Shown here in pieces: positions 27,409 through 36,349 of a stretch of DNA of 64,000 nucleotides. Source of the stretch: Lactobacillus sp. (GTDB taxonomy: Bacteria; Bacillota; Bacilli; Lactobacillales; Lactobacillaceae). The notes beneath the pieces are model-generated. The model was not told the origin of the DNA. It ran no database searches and saw only the letters and a list, made by a program, of their open reading frames with translations. The stretch is taken from positions 1 through 64,000 of the forward strand of contig JAKVKU010000013.1 of the NCBI GenBank assembly GCA_022484695.1, written 5' to 3'. How positions within the stretch are numbered: the stretch's first letter is position 1; each line of letters begins with the position of its first letter. A program made the translations under genes and the position numbers.

Positions 27409-28500
27409 CTACTTCTTAGCGATATAATCTTGGGCTTTAAGTAATTCTGCCAACAAGATTGCCCCACCAGCAGCGCCACGGGCCGTATTGTGGGATAAGC
27501 CGATGAACTTCCAATCATAGACGGTGTCTTCTCTTAAACGGCCAATGGAAATACCCATGCCGTTTTCAAAGTTAACGTCTAATTGGACTTGGGGCCGATC
27601 GTCTTCAGTCATATATTGAATGAATTGTTTTGGTGCACTTGGCAAGTTTTGTTCTTGGGGAATCCCGTGATAACTGGTCAAAGCATCAATCAATTCTTGC
27701 TTAGTCGGATTTTGTCTGAATTTCACAAAAGCAGCAGCGGTGTGCCCATATAAAATTGGGACCCGGACACATTGGGTGGTGATAACCGGTGTTGTGGCCG
27801 GCACAATGGCCTTCTTTTCTGGGTCAATCTTGCCCCAGATCCGCAGGGGTTCTTTTTCAGACTTTTCTTCTTCCCCACTGATATAAGGGATAATATTGCC
27901 TTTCATTTCAGGCCAGTCTTCAAAGGTCTTCCCGGCCCCGGAGATAGCTTGATAAGTGGTGGCAACAACTTCATAGGGTTCAAATTGCTGCCAAGCAGAC
28001 AAGGCAGGTGTATAGCTTTGGATAGAACAGTTTGGTTTAACGGCAATGAAGCCCCGCTTCGTGCCTAGCCGTTCTCTTTGATACTTGATAATGTCCGTGT
28101 GGTCAGGATTGATTTCAGGGACAACCATTGGCACATCAGGGGTCCAGCGATGGGCACTGTTATTAGAAACCACCGGTGTTTCCGTTTGGGCGTATTCTGT
28201 TTCAATTTTCTTGATCGCATCTTTGGACATATTGACCGCAGAAAAGACGAAATCCACTTGAGAGGCAACTTTATCAATGTCGTTTACATCTAGAATCGTT
28301 AAGTTCTTAACAGCTTCTGGAATTGGTGTATCCATGCGCCAACGGCCGTTGACAGCTTCTTCGTAGGTTTTACCAGCACTATGGGGACTTGCAGCGACTG
28401 TAGTCACTTCAAACCAAGGGTGGTTTTCCAACAACGAAATGTAACGTTGTCCCACCATGCCTGTTGCGCCGATAATCCCAACCTTTAATTTCTCATCCAT
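27409..28500 (-). CDS. asd: Aspartate-semialdehyde dehydrogenase
   Basis: Reduces aspartyl phosphate to the semialdehyde, the branch point to lysine/DAP, threonine and methionine. The 363-residue protein has the NADP-binding GIIGATGMVGQRY start, the catalytic Cys in VKPNCSIQSY and a GAGKT segment. This is the fungal/archaeal-type subgroup rather than the shorter Escherichia coli or Bacillus type. It stands alone, so it is not in a classical lysine operon. thrB at 21523 belongs to the same pathway. Confidence 0.92.
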   Translation of the reverse strand: MDEKLKVGIIGATGMVGQRYISLLENHPWFEVTTVAASPHSAGKTYEEAVNGRWRMDTPIPEAVKNLTILDVNDIDKVASQVDFVFSAVNMSKDAIKKIETEYAQTETPVVSNNSAHRWTPDVPMVVPEINPDHTDIIKYQRERLGTKRGFIAVKPNCSIQSYTPALSAWQQFEPYEVVATTYQAISGAGKTFEDWPEMKGNIIPYISGEEEKSEKEPLRIWGKIDPEKKAIVPATTPVITTQCVRVPILYGHTAAAFVKFRQNPTKQELIDALTSYHGIPQEQNLPSAPKQFIQYMTEDDRPQVQLDVNFENGMGISIGRLREDTVYDWKFIGLSHNTARGAAGGAILLAELLKAQDYIAKK

Positions 28501-28661
28501 ATATAACCGTCCCTCATATTTTGATTAAATAGCAACTAAGCACTATATTAAGATAAAATTAGAAAAAAAACAATGTTATGACATCAATTTGTCAACAATC
28601 TATTTTTGGAAATTTCAAAAATTGGCTTGTGAAGTGATGATAACGCGATTTAGCCAAGCTT

Positions 28662-30104
28662 TCAACTTTTAGCGACCGCTGCGCGTTTATCCTGAATATA
28701 GCGAGCAATGCTGATGCCATCGGCCAATAAACAAAAGACCATGGACACAATATAGGCGATCCTAGAACCGGCTAAGAATAAATCCGGCCGACCGGCGACA
28801 TAAGTGGTGATTTTATAACCACCAGCGAAGCTCATCCCCCAAAATAATACTGTAGTGGCAAAGGCGACCCCTAACACCATACCTAAATTCCGGGCTAAGG
28901 CATTGATACTCCCGGCCACCCCTAGTTGGGACTTGTCCACACTGGACATGACCAAGTCGTTATTGGGCGATTGAAATAGCCCCGTCCCTAGCGCCATGAT
29001 CACGGTGGCGCTGACATAATACCACAAGGCCGTGTCCACTTGCAAAAAAGTAAATAGAAATTGGGATACCGCAATCAAGGATAACCCAATGATGGTCACA
29101 AATTGGGCGTTGTAATAATCCGCCAAATACCCGCCAATGGGTCCGGCCACTAGCATCACAATGGGAAAAATCGCCAGCAATAATCCCGCCATCCCAATGG
29201 CAAACCCCCGGGCATTGTACAAATAAAAGGGCATTAACACATTGGGGAAGAAATTAGATAGGAAAATCAACAGGGCACTGACCAAGCCATAGGTGAAGGG
29301 TTGATTCTTGAACAGTTTGAAATCCACCAAGGGCTGGGCGTGCCGGCGCTCTACGACAATGAAGGTTATCAATAAAATAAGCGCTGCTAAAAACAAGCCC
29401 AACACGCGCAGGTCATTGAAATGCCATTCCTGACCTAAAAAGATGGCCATGAACAACGCCACAATAAACCCAGCAAAGCTCAAAAAGCCTGGCCAATCCA
29501 TGGGTTCTGATTTCCTTTGATCTTGCTTGGGGAAAACAATAAAGCTGATCAAGATGGCGATAATGCCTACCGGTACATTGACCCAAAAGATATAGCCCCA
29601 AGTTAAGTGGGCTAAAATCAAGCCCCCTAAGGCTGGCCCGGCCACACTGCCCAAAGCCACAAAGGTCCCCACAAAGCCCATGGCCCGCCCCCGCTGCTTG
29701 AGGGCAAAGGCGCTGGTGACAATGCCAAAACTATTGGACAGGGTCATACTGGCCCCAAAGGCTTGAATAATCCGGGCAAACAACAAGAAACCCAGGCTAA
29801 GCTCCAAACCAGATAAAAAGGACCCTAAGATGAAGACTAAGGTGCCCACCTTAAATACCCTAGTCTTGCCATACATATCCCCCAAACGACCAAAAAACAG
29901 CAACAACGCACACATAAAAATCAAATAGATTGATGTGACCCATTCGGCTTGATTCACTGGAATGGCCAGACCCTTAGAAATCTGGGGCATGGCAATATTC
30001 ACAATACTGGCATCCAAGTTGGACATGAACGAAAATAACCCGATTGCCACCAAGATCAGCCAGTGATATTGCTTTTGCTTATTTGGTGCAGCCTGTGTAG
30101 CCAT
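28662..30104 (-). CDS. MFS transporter, DHA2 (14-TMS) drug:H+ antiporter family
   Basis: Multidrug-type exporter of about 480 residues with 14 predicted membrane helices. The N-terminal LDASIVNIAMPQI segment (motif D1), motif A GRLGDMYGKTRVF and motif C GSVAGPALGGLI are all present, defining the DHA2 family. The ATG at 30104 has AGGGGGT upstream; the longer upstream extension is rejected. Substrates are unknown. No linked TetR or MarR regulator is adjacent; the HxlR gene 900 bp upstream is the nearest candidate. Confidence 0.9.
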   Translation of the reverse strand: MATQAAPNKQKQYHWLILVAIGLFSFMSNLDASIVNIAMPQISKGLAIPVNQAEWVTSIYLIFMCALLLFFGRLGDMYGKTRVFKVGTLVFILGSFLSGLELSLGFLLFARIIQAFGASMTLSNSFGIVTSAFALKQRGRAMGFVGTFVALGSVAGPALGGLILAHLTWGYIFWVNVPVGIIAILISFIVFPKQDQRKSEPMDWPGFLSFAGFIVALFMAIFLGQEWHFNDLRVLGLFLAALILLITFIVVERRHAQPLVDFKLFKNQPFTYGLVSALLIFLSNFFPNVLMPFYLYNARGFAIGMAGLLLAIFPIVMLVAGPIGGYLADYYNAQFVTIIGLSLIAVSQFLFTFLQVDTALWYYVSATVIMALGTGLFQSPNNDLVMSSVDKSQLGVAGSINALARNLGMVLGVAFATTVLFWGMSFAGGYKITTYVAGRPDLFLAGSRIAYIVSMVFCLLADGISIARYIQDKRAAVAKS

Positions 30105-30263
30105 GCGCTTACCCCCTAAACTTAGTTTTTGAATTAGGGTCAGTTTAGCATGATAGGTTTTATGGTGAAAGTAATATGACTTACTTAAAGTCAATAAAAA
30201 AAAGCCAGCTAGTTAGCTTTTCAATTAGCATAACGGTCACAAGATTAGGCAAAATTGGCCAAG

Positions 30264-30293
30264 AAAAAAACGCCTAACTTCATGTTAGCCGTT
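30264..30293 (-). terminator. Intrinsic terminator after the DUF2187 gene
   Basis: AACG and CTAAC pair with GTTAG and CGTT around a five-base loop, followed by seven T residues on the minus strand. Confidence 0.8.
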
Positions 30294-30311
30294 TCAACTC
30301 GTAATCTTTGG

Positions 30312-30578
30312 TTACTTCTTATCTGTATCCTTGGGTGTTGTTGATTTCTTTGACTTACCAGATTTTCGCAAATGCTTGAAATTAACAATTGTGCGGTACT
30401 TTAAATCTTCCACAACTGTGCGTTCTGATGGATCAAAATCTTCAATAGTCACCATAGCTGAGTTCGTGTATACCTTAGATACGGTCCCCTTAAAAGAAAC
30501 CGGCACATCTGTACTCTTGCGGACAGTGATCTTGTCGCCCACGGCAAATTCTGGTTCTTTTTCAGTTTGATTATCCAT
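30312..30578 (-). CDS. DUF2187 family protein
   Basis: An 88-residue protein with the compact DUF2187 pattern: FAVGDKITV, then FKGTVSKVYTNSAMVTIED, then YRTIVNFKHLRK, and a lysine-rich tail. The fold resembles KOW/SH3-like modules, but no function is established. The ATG at 30578 has an AAGGGAGG site. It is followed by its own terminator. It could be an RNA-associated small protein, judging only by its basic C-terminus. Confidence 0.75.
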   Translation of the reverse strand: MDNQTEKEPEFAVGDKITVRKSTDVPVSFKGTVSKVYTNSAMVTIEDFDPSERTVVEDLKYRTIVNFKHLRKSGKSKKSTTPKDTDKK

Positions 30579-30649
30579 CTCATTGCCTCCCTTTGCATAC
30601 TAATCCTATTATAAAGGGAATTAAACCTTAAGTAAACCAAGTACGCGTC

Positions 30650-30859
30650 CTACTTGCTAGTAGGATGCACGTCAATCTGCACTGGAGAGTCTAAGTCAAT
30701 AGTTTCAGAATAAGCCCGTAATAAATGAACTTTCATCTGCATCTTGGCTTCCTTCTTTGACATATTGTGACAAATTCTCTTCTCAGCGACAGGTTGGCCC
30801 AGATTATTTCTAAATAAACCAACCACTTCATAATCTGTAGCCCTTTGCGCGAACAACAT
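30650..30859 (-). CDS. Small hypothetical protein
   Basis: I do not recognise this 69-residue protein. It starts MLFAQRATDYEVVGLF and continues with a basic, methionine-rich KKEAKMQMKVHLLRAY helix; no membrane segment is seen. The chosen ATG at 30859 has GGGGG eight bases upstream. Two upstream ATG-type starts in frame lack such a site. It lies 71 bases before the DUF2187 gene on the same strand and may be co-transcribed with it. Confidence 0.55.
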   Translation of the reverse strand: MLFAQRATDYEVVGLFRNNLGQPVAEKRICHNMSKKEAKMQMKVHLLRAYSETIDLDSPVQIDVHPTSK

Positions 30860-31000
30860 CACTATACCCCCAAACATATTAATATCTTGTCTGATATTTA
30901 TAACACCTTTTGTCAGCAAAGGCAAGGCGGATTTGGGGAGAAAATTATGAGACTATGATGAGGCTTTCAGTTCGGCAAAATTTGATGAAAATTGGTCTAG

Positions 31001-31375
31001 TTAAAAGTTTAAATAGCCCGCATGATCTTTACTCGTGATGGCCACATCATCCCCTTGAGCCTGTAGGCGTTGCACCCGCTTTTCGCCCCACTCTGCCATA
31101 GCGACCAACAAGTTGCGCAGGGTTTTACCCTCATTGGATAGGGAATATTCTACTTTGGGTGGGACTTGATTGTAGACTTGACGAATAATAATATCGTCAG
31201 CTTCTAGTTCCCGTAATTGTTGCGTCAGCATCTTTTGGGTAATGGCGGGGATGCGTCGCTTTAATTCCCCAGTCCGTAAGGGCCCTCTGCCCAGATGACA
31301 TAAAATGATGGGTTTCCACTTCCCGCCAATGACATCTAAAGTGGCTTCGACACCGATATGATAGATTTTTTTCAA
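31001..31375 (-). CDS. HxlR-family transcriptional regulator
   Basis: A 124-residue winged helix-turn-helix protein. GVEATLDVIGGKWKPIILCHLGRGPLRTGELKRRIPAITQKMLTQQLREL in two parts is the HxlR signature, followed by the wing VPPKVEYSLSNEGKTL. A single Cys (in ILCHLG) sits in the N-terminal helix; in Bacillus HypR and YodB such cysteines sense quinones or disulfide stress, so redox sensing is possible. It starts at a TTG (31375) with TAGGAG nine bases upstream. A GTACTTT-N17-AAAGTAC dyad upstream is its likely autoregulatory site. Confidence 0.88.
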   Translation of the reverse strand: MKKIYHIGVEATLDVIGGKWKPIILCHLGRGPLRTGELKRRIPAITQKMLTQQLRELEADDIIIRQVYNQVPPKVEYSLSNEGKTLRNLLVAMAEWGEKRVQRLQAQGDDVAITSKDHAGYLNF

Positions 31376-31411
31376 AACACAGCGCTCCTATTCCTTGATA
31401 AATCCCATTAG

Positions 31412-31442
31412 GTACTTTTTAATGCCTATAGCTCCAAAGTAC
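31412..31442. promoter_or_regulatory. Operator-like dyad upstream of the HxlR gene
   Basis: GTACTTT (31412-31418) and AAAGTAC (31436-31442) form a perfect 7-bp inverted repeat 17 bp apart, close before the regulator gene. HxlR-family operators often contain TAC/GTA half-sites of this kind. Confidence 0.4.
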
Positions 31443-31533
31443 TGGTACACTTAAATAAATACCGTAGCCGCTATATTAACATACGTTATTTCTATTCACC
31501 AGCTCCAGCTCCCAGGGAAACTTCAGGCCATTC

Positions 31534-31573
31534 AAAAAAGCCTAGACTGCCAAAAATCGGTCTAGGCCTTTTT
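31534..31573 (-). terminator. Terminator after the ABC/two-component operon
   Basis: AAAAAGGCCTAGAC pairs with GTCTAGGCTTTTT (one internal mismatch) on the minus strand, followed by T residues. It overlaps the response regulator stop codon. Confidence 0.85.
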
Positions 31574-32180
31574 AACGTAACCACTTATTTTTCTTGGCAA
31601 CTTGAATAGCTTCCAAGCGGTTGTGCACCCCTAATTTGCTAAAAATAGCTGATAAATAATTCCGCACGGTGCCTTCGGATAAAAATAACGTCGCCGCAAT
31701 TTGTTTAGTGGGCAAGCCGCTGTCCGCTTCGGCTAAGACCGCCATTTCCCGGTCAGTCAAGGGATTATGTTCAGCGGACACCATATTCACCACTAACTCC
31801 GGGGCATAAACGGTTTTGCCGGTCATGACTTGGCGGATAACCGTGATCAAATCATCACTGGGGCTGTCTTTTAACAAATAACCGGCCACTTTGGCGGCCA
31901 CCGCTTGCTGGAAATAAGCGCTTTGGGCAAAGGTGGTTAAGATGATCACCTTGGTCTTTAGCGGACTGGCTTGAATTTGGCTGGCCACTTCCAGGCCGGT
32001 CATTTGGGGCATTTCAATATCCAAAATGGCCACGTCCGGTTGCAGTTTTTGAATCTGGGCCCAAGCAATCGCCCCGTCTTCTGCACTGCCTAGGACCTGT
32101 AAATCATCTTCTAAATTTAGAATTTGCGTTAACGCTGAATTTAACATGCTCTGGTCTTCAGCTAAATATAAACTGATCAC
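31572..32180 (-). CDS. NarL/LuxR-family response regulator (YvfU-like)
   Basis: A 202-residue regulator. The receiver domain (1-120) has the acidic pair in LAEDQ, the phosphorylatable Asp54 in VAILDIEMP and Lys in LLKDS. The C-terminal LuxR helix-turn-helix reads LTDREMAVLAEADSG...TKQIAATLFLSEGTVRNYL. It is the last gene of a four-gene unit (ATPase, permease, kinase, regulator) laid out like Bacillus yvfRSTU. The GTG start overlaps the kinase stop as GTGA, with AAAGGAGG upstream. The operator-like dyads at 35000-35044 are its likely target. Confidence 0.92.
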   Translation of the reverse strand: MISLYLAEDQSMLNSALTQILNLEDDLQVLGSAEDGAIAWAQIQKLQPDVAILDIEMPQMTGLEVASQIQASPLKTKVIILTTFAQSAYFQQAVAAKVAGYLLKDSPSDDLITVIRQVMTGKTVYAPELVVNMVSAEHNPLTDREMAVLAEADSGLPTKQIAATLFLSEGTVRNYLSAIFSKLGVHNRLEAIQVAKKNKWLR

Positions 32181-33286
32181 GTATTTGCCTCCTTTGGGAT
32201 GGTCAAGGTCACCAAGGTGCCCTGGCGGCTATGACTGATGTCAAAATCGCCTTTGACTTCCGCCAAGCGGGCCCGCATCCCCTGGATGCCGTTGGACCCT
32301 GGCCGCACAAAACTAGTGGCTTGGCCATCGTCTAATATTTGGACTTGATAATGGGTTGCAGTTTCTAAAAAATCAATTTGAGCCTGGTGGGCTTTGGCAT
32401 GGCGAATGATATTGGTGATGGCTTCAGTCAACACCGCGCCAAAACGATTTTGCACCGTCGTGGGCCAATTGTTGGCGGCTTCTTCCCCTTGGGTCAACAG
32501 AATCACTTTGGCCTGGGCTAAGTTTTGGCCCTGGGTCAATAACACTTCCCCAATGGATTCTTCATGTAAACCATTGACGATGGTCCTAACCAGTTGCAAA
32601 TTTGCCCGACTGGTTTGGGCGATATCTTGCAATTCCCCACTGACTTTATCTGGGGCCTTTTGCAACAACTTCTGGGCCAATTCGGCTTTTAACGTGATCA
32701 TGGAAAAGCTCTGGCCTAAGGTGTCATGCAAGTCCCGGGCAATTCGCTCCCGCTCGCCGCGGCGCACCAGGTTCTCCAAACGGCGGTTGGTTTGTTGAAG
32801 TTGCCGCCGTTGCACGACAGAACGGGCAAACCAATAACTCACTAGCGGTGATACCAATGGGAAAAATAAGCTCAAGATACCCAATTGAGGATCCGTAAAA
32901 TCTTGGGGGATCACAAAAGCCAATCGGATCAAAGCCAGGGCAAAAAGCGTATAGTAGCTGCCCACAAACCAGTGAAAATATTTTCTGGGGTAACTGGCAA
33001 TGATAAAGGAAATTTGCCAACCGGGAAAAATAATCATATAGAAATTAAACGTAAAAATTGCGAAGGCCCCGGTCAATAGCAACTCTAAGGGAATCGTCAG
33101 CCGTCGGGAGCTAGGGACTTCTGAAACCAACACGTAAAGGACCAAAAAAACGCCACAAAGTGTTAGCCACAAGATATCGGCTTTACTTTTCACCGGTAGG
33201 TATAACATAATCGAAAACGGCAAATAGAGCAGCCAGACATAGCTGGCCCATTGCATATTCCGCAGCCATTCAAAACGTTTAGCCAT
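32177..33286 (-). CDS. Sensor histidine kinase, HPK7/DesK-like (YvfT-like)
   Basis: A 369-residue kinase with five or six N-terminal membrane helices (about 12-155) and no large external domain, so it probably senses the membrane or its partner ABC transporter. The dimerisation domain HisKA_3 has the phospho-acceptor His187 in ERIARDLHDTLGQSFSM. The ATPase domain contains EAITNIIRHAKA (N-box) and the glycine-containing SNGIQGMRARLAE region. The start overlaps the permease gene end by 8 bases. Confidence 0.92.
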   Translation of the reverse strand: MAKRFEWLRNMQWASYVWLLYLPFSIMLYLPVKSKADILWLTLCGVFLVLYVLVSEVPSSRRLTIPLELLLTGAFAIFTFNFYMIIFPGWQISFIIASYPRKYFHWFVGSYYTLFALALIRLAFVIPQDFTDPQLGILSLFFPLVSPLVSYWFARSVVQRRQLQQTNRRLENLVRRGERERIARDLHDTLGQSFSMITLKAELAQKLLQKAPDKVSGELQDIAQTSRANLQLVRTIVNGLHEESIGEVLLTQGQNLAQAKVILLTQGEEAANNWPTTVQNRFGAVLTEAITNIIRHAKAHQAQIDFLETATHYQVQILDDGQATSFVRPGSNGIQGMRARLAEVKGDFDISHSRQGTLVTLTIPKEANT

Positions 33287-34046
33287 GATCTAAGACAACA
33301 CCTTTGCTTGCCGTGCGTTTGGCCATTAGGATGACTAAAGCAACTCCTAAGCCTAACCAAGCCAAAACGCCGCCAACGTTCTTTAAATCAACTGTACCAT
33401 TGGTCAATACCTGACTCAAGGTGTTGTTGGCAAAATACGTGGGCGTGAGCTTGCCAATGGTCTGCAGCCAATTGGGCAACATGTTGATGGGCCACCAAAG
33501 GCCGCTGACCACGGCCATGGGAAAGGTCACCAAATTGCTGACCACACTGAGGGTCTCTTGGCGTTTGATAAAAGACATGGCGGTGCCAATGAGCAGCAGT
33601 GGGATTTGACATAAAATCACCAGGCCAATGATATTGAACCACTGGTTGGCACTGAGGCTCACGTGATTTAAAAACACGGCCAGCACCCCTAAAACCACCA
33701 CTGCCCCCAAGTTGATCCCCAGGATACAGATGAACACCGATATATAGTAAGGTAGGGTGCCTTTTGGGGCCAGACTCAAAAATACTAGCAGGCCTTGATC
33801 CCGATCGCGTTTCAAAATTGAAGCAATGCCGAATATCGCACTGATCAAAATGCTATAGACAATCATGCTGCCCATGTAAGTCTTGGCAAATTGTTGTTGC
33901 TGGACACTGGACCCGCCGACCAGCATCACTTTAGTGAATAGGACGTAAAAACCCGCGGGCATGAGAATGGAAAAGAAGAAAAAAGATAAACTTCGAACAA
34001 TAAGCCGCTTGCTATCAAAGCGCAGTTGATTCAATAAGGTTTTCAT
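33279..34046 (-). CDS. ABC transporter permease (ABC-2 type)
   Basis: A 255-residue membrane protein with six hydrophobic segments, an N-terminal cytoplasmic start (LNQLRFDSKRLIVRS) and the ABC-2 pattern including SGLWWPINMLPNWLQTIGKLTPTYF, which precedes the last helix. It is the membrane partner of the ATPase encoded eight bases upstream. Substrate unknown; such pairs with DesK/DesR-like systems often serve antimicrobial or lipid export. Confidence 0.88.
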   Translation of the reverse strand: MKTLLNQLRFDSKRLIVRSLSFFFFSILMPAGFYVLFTKVMLVGGSSVQQQQFAKTYMGSMIVYSILISAIFGIASILKRDRDQGLLVFLSLAPKGTLPYYISVFICILGINLGAVVVLGVLAVFLNHVSLSANQWFNIIGLVILCQIPLLLIGTAMSFIKRQETLSVVSNLVTFPMAVVSGLWWPINMLPNWLQTIGKLTPTYFANNTLSQVLTNGTVDLKNVGGVLAWLGLGVALVILMAKRTASKGVVLDHG

Positions 34047-34054
34047 ATTAATGC

Positions 34055-34930
34055 CTACTTTCCAGTCATCTGAATGAAGATGTCCTCTAGGGATTTGCGG
34101 GTGACACTGATTTGATGCAATTGGTCCAGTAAGGGTACCAGCGCCTTTAAGGTCAAGTCGCCATCTGTACTGTGAATTTTGAGCAGTGGGCCCGTTTGTT
34201 GGACCCCGGTGACGGCGGGCAGGCCCTTAAAAATGGCGGGTTGCAGTTGGGTTTGACAAGTGATGACCGTCTCCAGGTGTTGGGCTTGCAGTTCATCTAG
34301 GGTGCCCTGAAACGTGAAACGGCCATCTTGGAGGATCAAAAGCCGGTCGGCGATTTGTTGAATTTCTTCTAAATAATGGCTGGTGATAATCATGGTTTTA
34401 CCTTGCTGCCGCAGGGTTTCAATATGCTGCCAGAAATCTTGGCGTGCTTTCGCATCCATCCCCGCGGTGGGTTCGTCTAAAAATAACAAGTCCGGATTAC
34501 CCACTAAGGCCATGCCAAAGGTGACCCGCCGTAATTGCCCCCCGGACAAATTGGTAATGCGCTGATTGCCCTGGGCTTGTAGGCCAATCTCCGCTAATAC
34601 TGTCAGGGGATCTAAAGCTTTTGGATATTGGGCAGCGGCTTCTTGGAGCATTTCTAAAACCGTAATGCCACTGAGAACCATATCTCCTTGTAACATGGAA
34701 CCCAGGTGAGCTTTGTTAAAAGCCGTGCCGGGTTTTCGATCCAGCACCGTAGCTGCCCCATGGGCCGGCAGGAGGCCTAGTAAAATATTTAAGAGGGTGG
34801 ACTTGCCCGCCCCATTTTCCCCGATGAGGCCGATGATCTCGCCCTTTTCAACGGTAAAATCAATATCTTTTAAAACCTGTTGACTGCCGTAATTAAATTT
34901 TAAATGGGTCGCTTGAATGACTGTCATCAT
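34055..34930 (-). CDS. ABC transporter ATP-binding protein
   Basis: A 291-residue ATPase with Walker A GENGAGKST, a Q-loop, the signature NLSGGQLRRVTFG, Walker B LLFLDEPTAGMD and the H-loop ITSHYLEE. A C-terminal extension of about 75 residues is typical of DrrA-like exporter ATPases. It is first in the four-gene operon. The ATG (34930) is followed by a second ATG, with GAGGTG upstream. Export of a lipid-like or antimicrobial compound is a family guess. Confidence 0.92.
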   Translation of the reverse strand: MMTVIQATHLKFNYGSQQVLKDIDFTVEKGEIIGLIGENGAGKSTLLNILLGLLPAHGAATVLDRKPGTAFNKAHLGSMLQGDMVLSGITVLEMLQEAAAQYPKALDPLTVLAEIGLQAQGNQRITNLSGGQLRRVTFGMALVGNPDLLFLDEPTAGMDAKARQDFWQHIETLRQQGKTMIITSHYLEEIQQIADRLLILQDGRFTFQGTLDELQAQHLETVITCQTQLQPAIFKGLPAVTGVQQTGPLLKIHSTDGDLTLKALVPLLDQLHQISVTRKSLEDIFIQMTGK

Positions 34931-34972
34931 TTCACACCTCGCTGTAATTTTATGATGACCTTATCTTAACTT

Positions 34973-35044
34973 AAATTCTATTCCAGCAGTAGTTGAGTTT
35001 GTCACCAAATAGCGGTGACATTTGTCATGTTGGTCAATTGACCA
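34973..35044. promoter_or_regulatory. Operator cluster and promoter of the ABC/two-component operon
   Basis: Three dyads lie side by side. They are TGTCACC-N7-GGTGACA (35000-35020), TGACA-TT-TGTCA (35015-35026) and the perfect palindrome TGGTCAATTGACCA (35031-35044). All share a GTCA/TGAC core. On the minus strand the innermost half-site sits 19 bp before TAGAAT (34973-34978), at the -35 position. Binding by the operon's own response regulator is the simplest reading. Confidence 0.55.
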
Positions 35045-35045
35045 T

Positions 35046-35092
35046 TAAAAAAAGCGTGTCCAGATAATCTTCCATTATCTGAATCCGCTTTC
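35046..35092 (-). terminator. Intrinsic terminator after maeE
   Basis: AAAGCG and CAGATAAT pair with ATTATCTG and CGCTTT, followed by T residues on the minus strand. It insulates the mae operon from the operator cluster downstream. Confidence 0.85.
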
Positions 35093-35134
35093 ATTTTAAA
35101 GGCTAATTATTATTTGCTTGCGACGTCGTGGCCA

Positions 35135-36319
35135 TTAACTTAATGTCACACTATCTTTTGATTGGACCGCGTCCTCAACAGCTTTTGCCACCACTTTTGC
35201 CACACCGGGTTGGAAAGCATCGGGAATGATATTGGTAGGCGTTAACTCATTGTCTGGAATCAAGCTGGCGATCCCGGCAGCAGCGGCCAGTTGCATGTCG
35301 ATGGTGATATCAGTGGCCTGGGCATCCAATGCCCCTCTGAAGATACCCGGAAAGGCCAATACATTATTGATTTGATTTGGAAAATCACTGCGACCGGTGG
35401 CGGCAATATAAGCACCTGCTGCTAAGGCTTCGTCAGGATAGATTTCTGGAATCGGATTAGCCATGGCAAAAATCACGGGCTTAGCCGCCATCTTCTTGAT
35501 CCAAGCTGGTTTTAAGACCCCTGGGGCTGAAACGCCGATGAAAATATCCGCATCCACTAATGCGTCTTCCAGAGTACCAGACAGTTTCTCCCGATTGGTC
35601 ACTTTGGCAATGGCCGCATGATGGGCCGGCAACTTGGCGGCGTCAGCTTCATTGATAATGCCCACCTTATCCACAATGACAATATTTTTAGCACCAGCGG
35701 CTAAAAACTTCTTAGCGACTGAAAGTCCCGCCGAGCCGCCACCATTGATCACGATTCGAACGGTGGCCAAGGTCTTGTCAATGAGCTTCAAACTATTCAA
35801 TACTGCTGCTAACACCACAATTGCGGTCCCATGTTGATCATCATGGAAGATGGGGATGTCGCATTCTTCGATCAGCCGGCGTTCAATTTCAAAACACCGG
35901 GGCGCACTGATATCTTCTAAATTAATGCCCCCAAAGGTTGGGGCGATGGCCTTGACGGTTTGAATAATCATTTCCGTGTCTTGGGTGTCTAACACGATGG
36001 GAATAGCATCCACATTGGCAAAGCGTTTGAACAAAGCGGATTTGCCTTCCATGACGGGCATCGCTGCTTCAGGGCCAATGTTGCCTAAGCCTAAAACCGC
36101 GGAGCCATCGCTGACCACTGCCACGGTATTTTTCTTAATGGTCAGCTTGCGCGCTAACTTGGGATCATTAGCGATGGCTGACGAAACCGCGGCAACACCT
36201 GGCGTATACGCCACGCTTAAATCGTGTTTATTGTTCACTTCAATTGTTGGCTCAACGGCTAGTTTGCCACCATGGGCGGCGGCTTGTTCTAAGGCTAATT
36301 GTTTAACATCTTGACTCAT
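35135..36319 (-). CDS. maeE: NAD(P)-dependent malic enzyme
   Basis: Oxidatively decarboxylates L-malate to pyruvate and CO2. The 394-residue short-type enzyme has the Tyr in [12 protein letters not shown], the Lys-containing [18 protein letters not shown] stretch, the metal site [11 protein letters not shown], the NAD-binding [12 protein letters not shown] loop and ANPIPEIYP. It follows maeP by 30 bases, and both are divergent from maeKR, as in the Lactobacillus casei mae cluster that allows growth on malate. The ATG has GGAGGT upstream. Confidence 0.93.
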   Translation of the reverse strand: MSQDVKQLALEQAAAHGGKLAVEPTIEVNNKHDLSVAYTPGVAAVSSAIANDPKLARKLTIKKNTVAVVSDGSAVLGLGNIGPEAAMPVMEGKSALFKRFANVDAIPIVLDTQDTEMIIQTVKAIAPTFGGINLEDISAPRCFEIERRLIEECDIPIFHDDQHGTAIVVLAAVLNSLKLIDKTLATVRIVINGGGSAGLSVAKKFLAAGAKNIVIVDKVGIINEADAAKLPAHHAAIAKVTNREKLSGTLEDALVDADIFIGVSAPGVLKPAWIKKMAAKPVIFAMANPIPEIYPDEALAAGAYIAATGRSDFPNQINNVLAFPGIFRGALDAQATDITIDMQLAAAAGIASLIPDNELTPTNIIPDAFQPGVAKVVAKAVEDAVQSKDSVTLS

Positions 36320-36349
36320 TATCCTGACCTCCGTTAAATTAAGTTTTGT

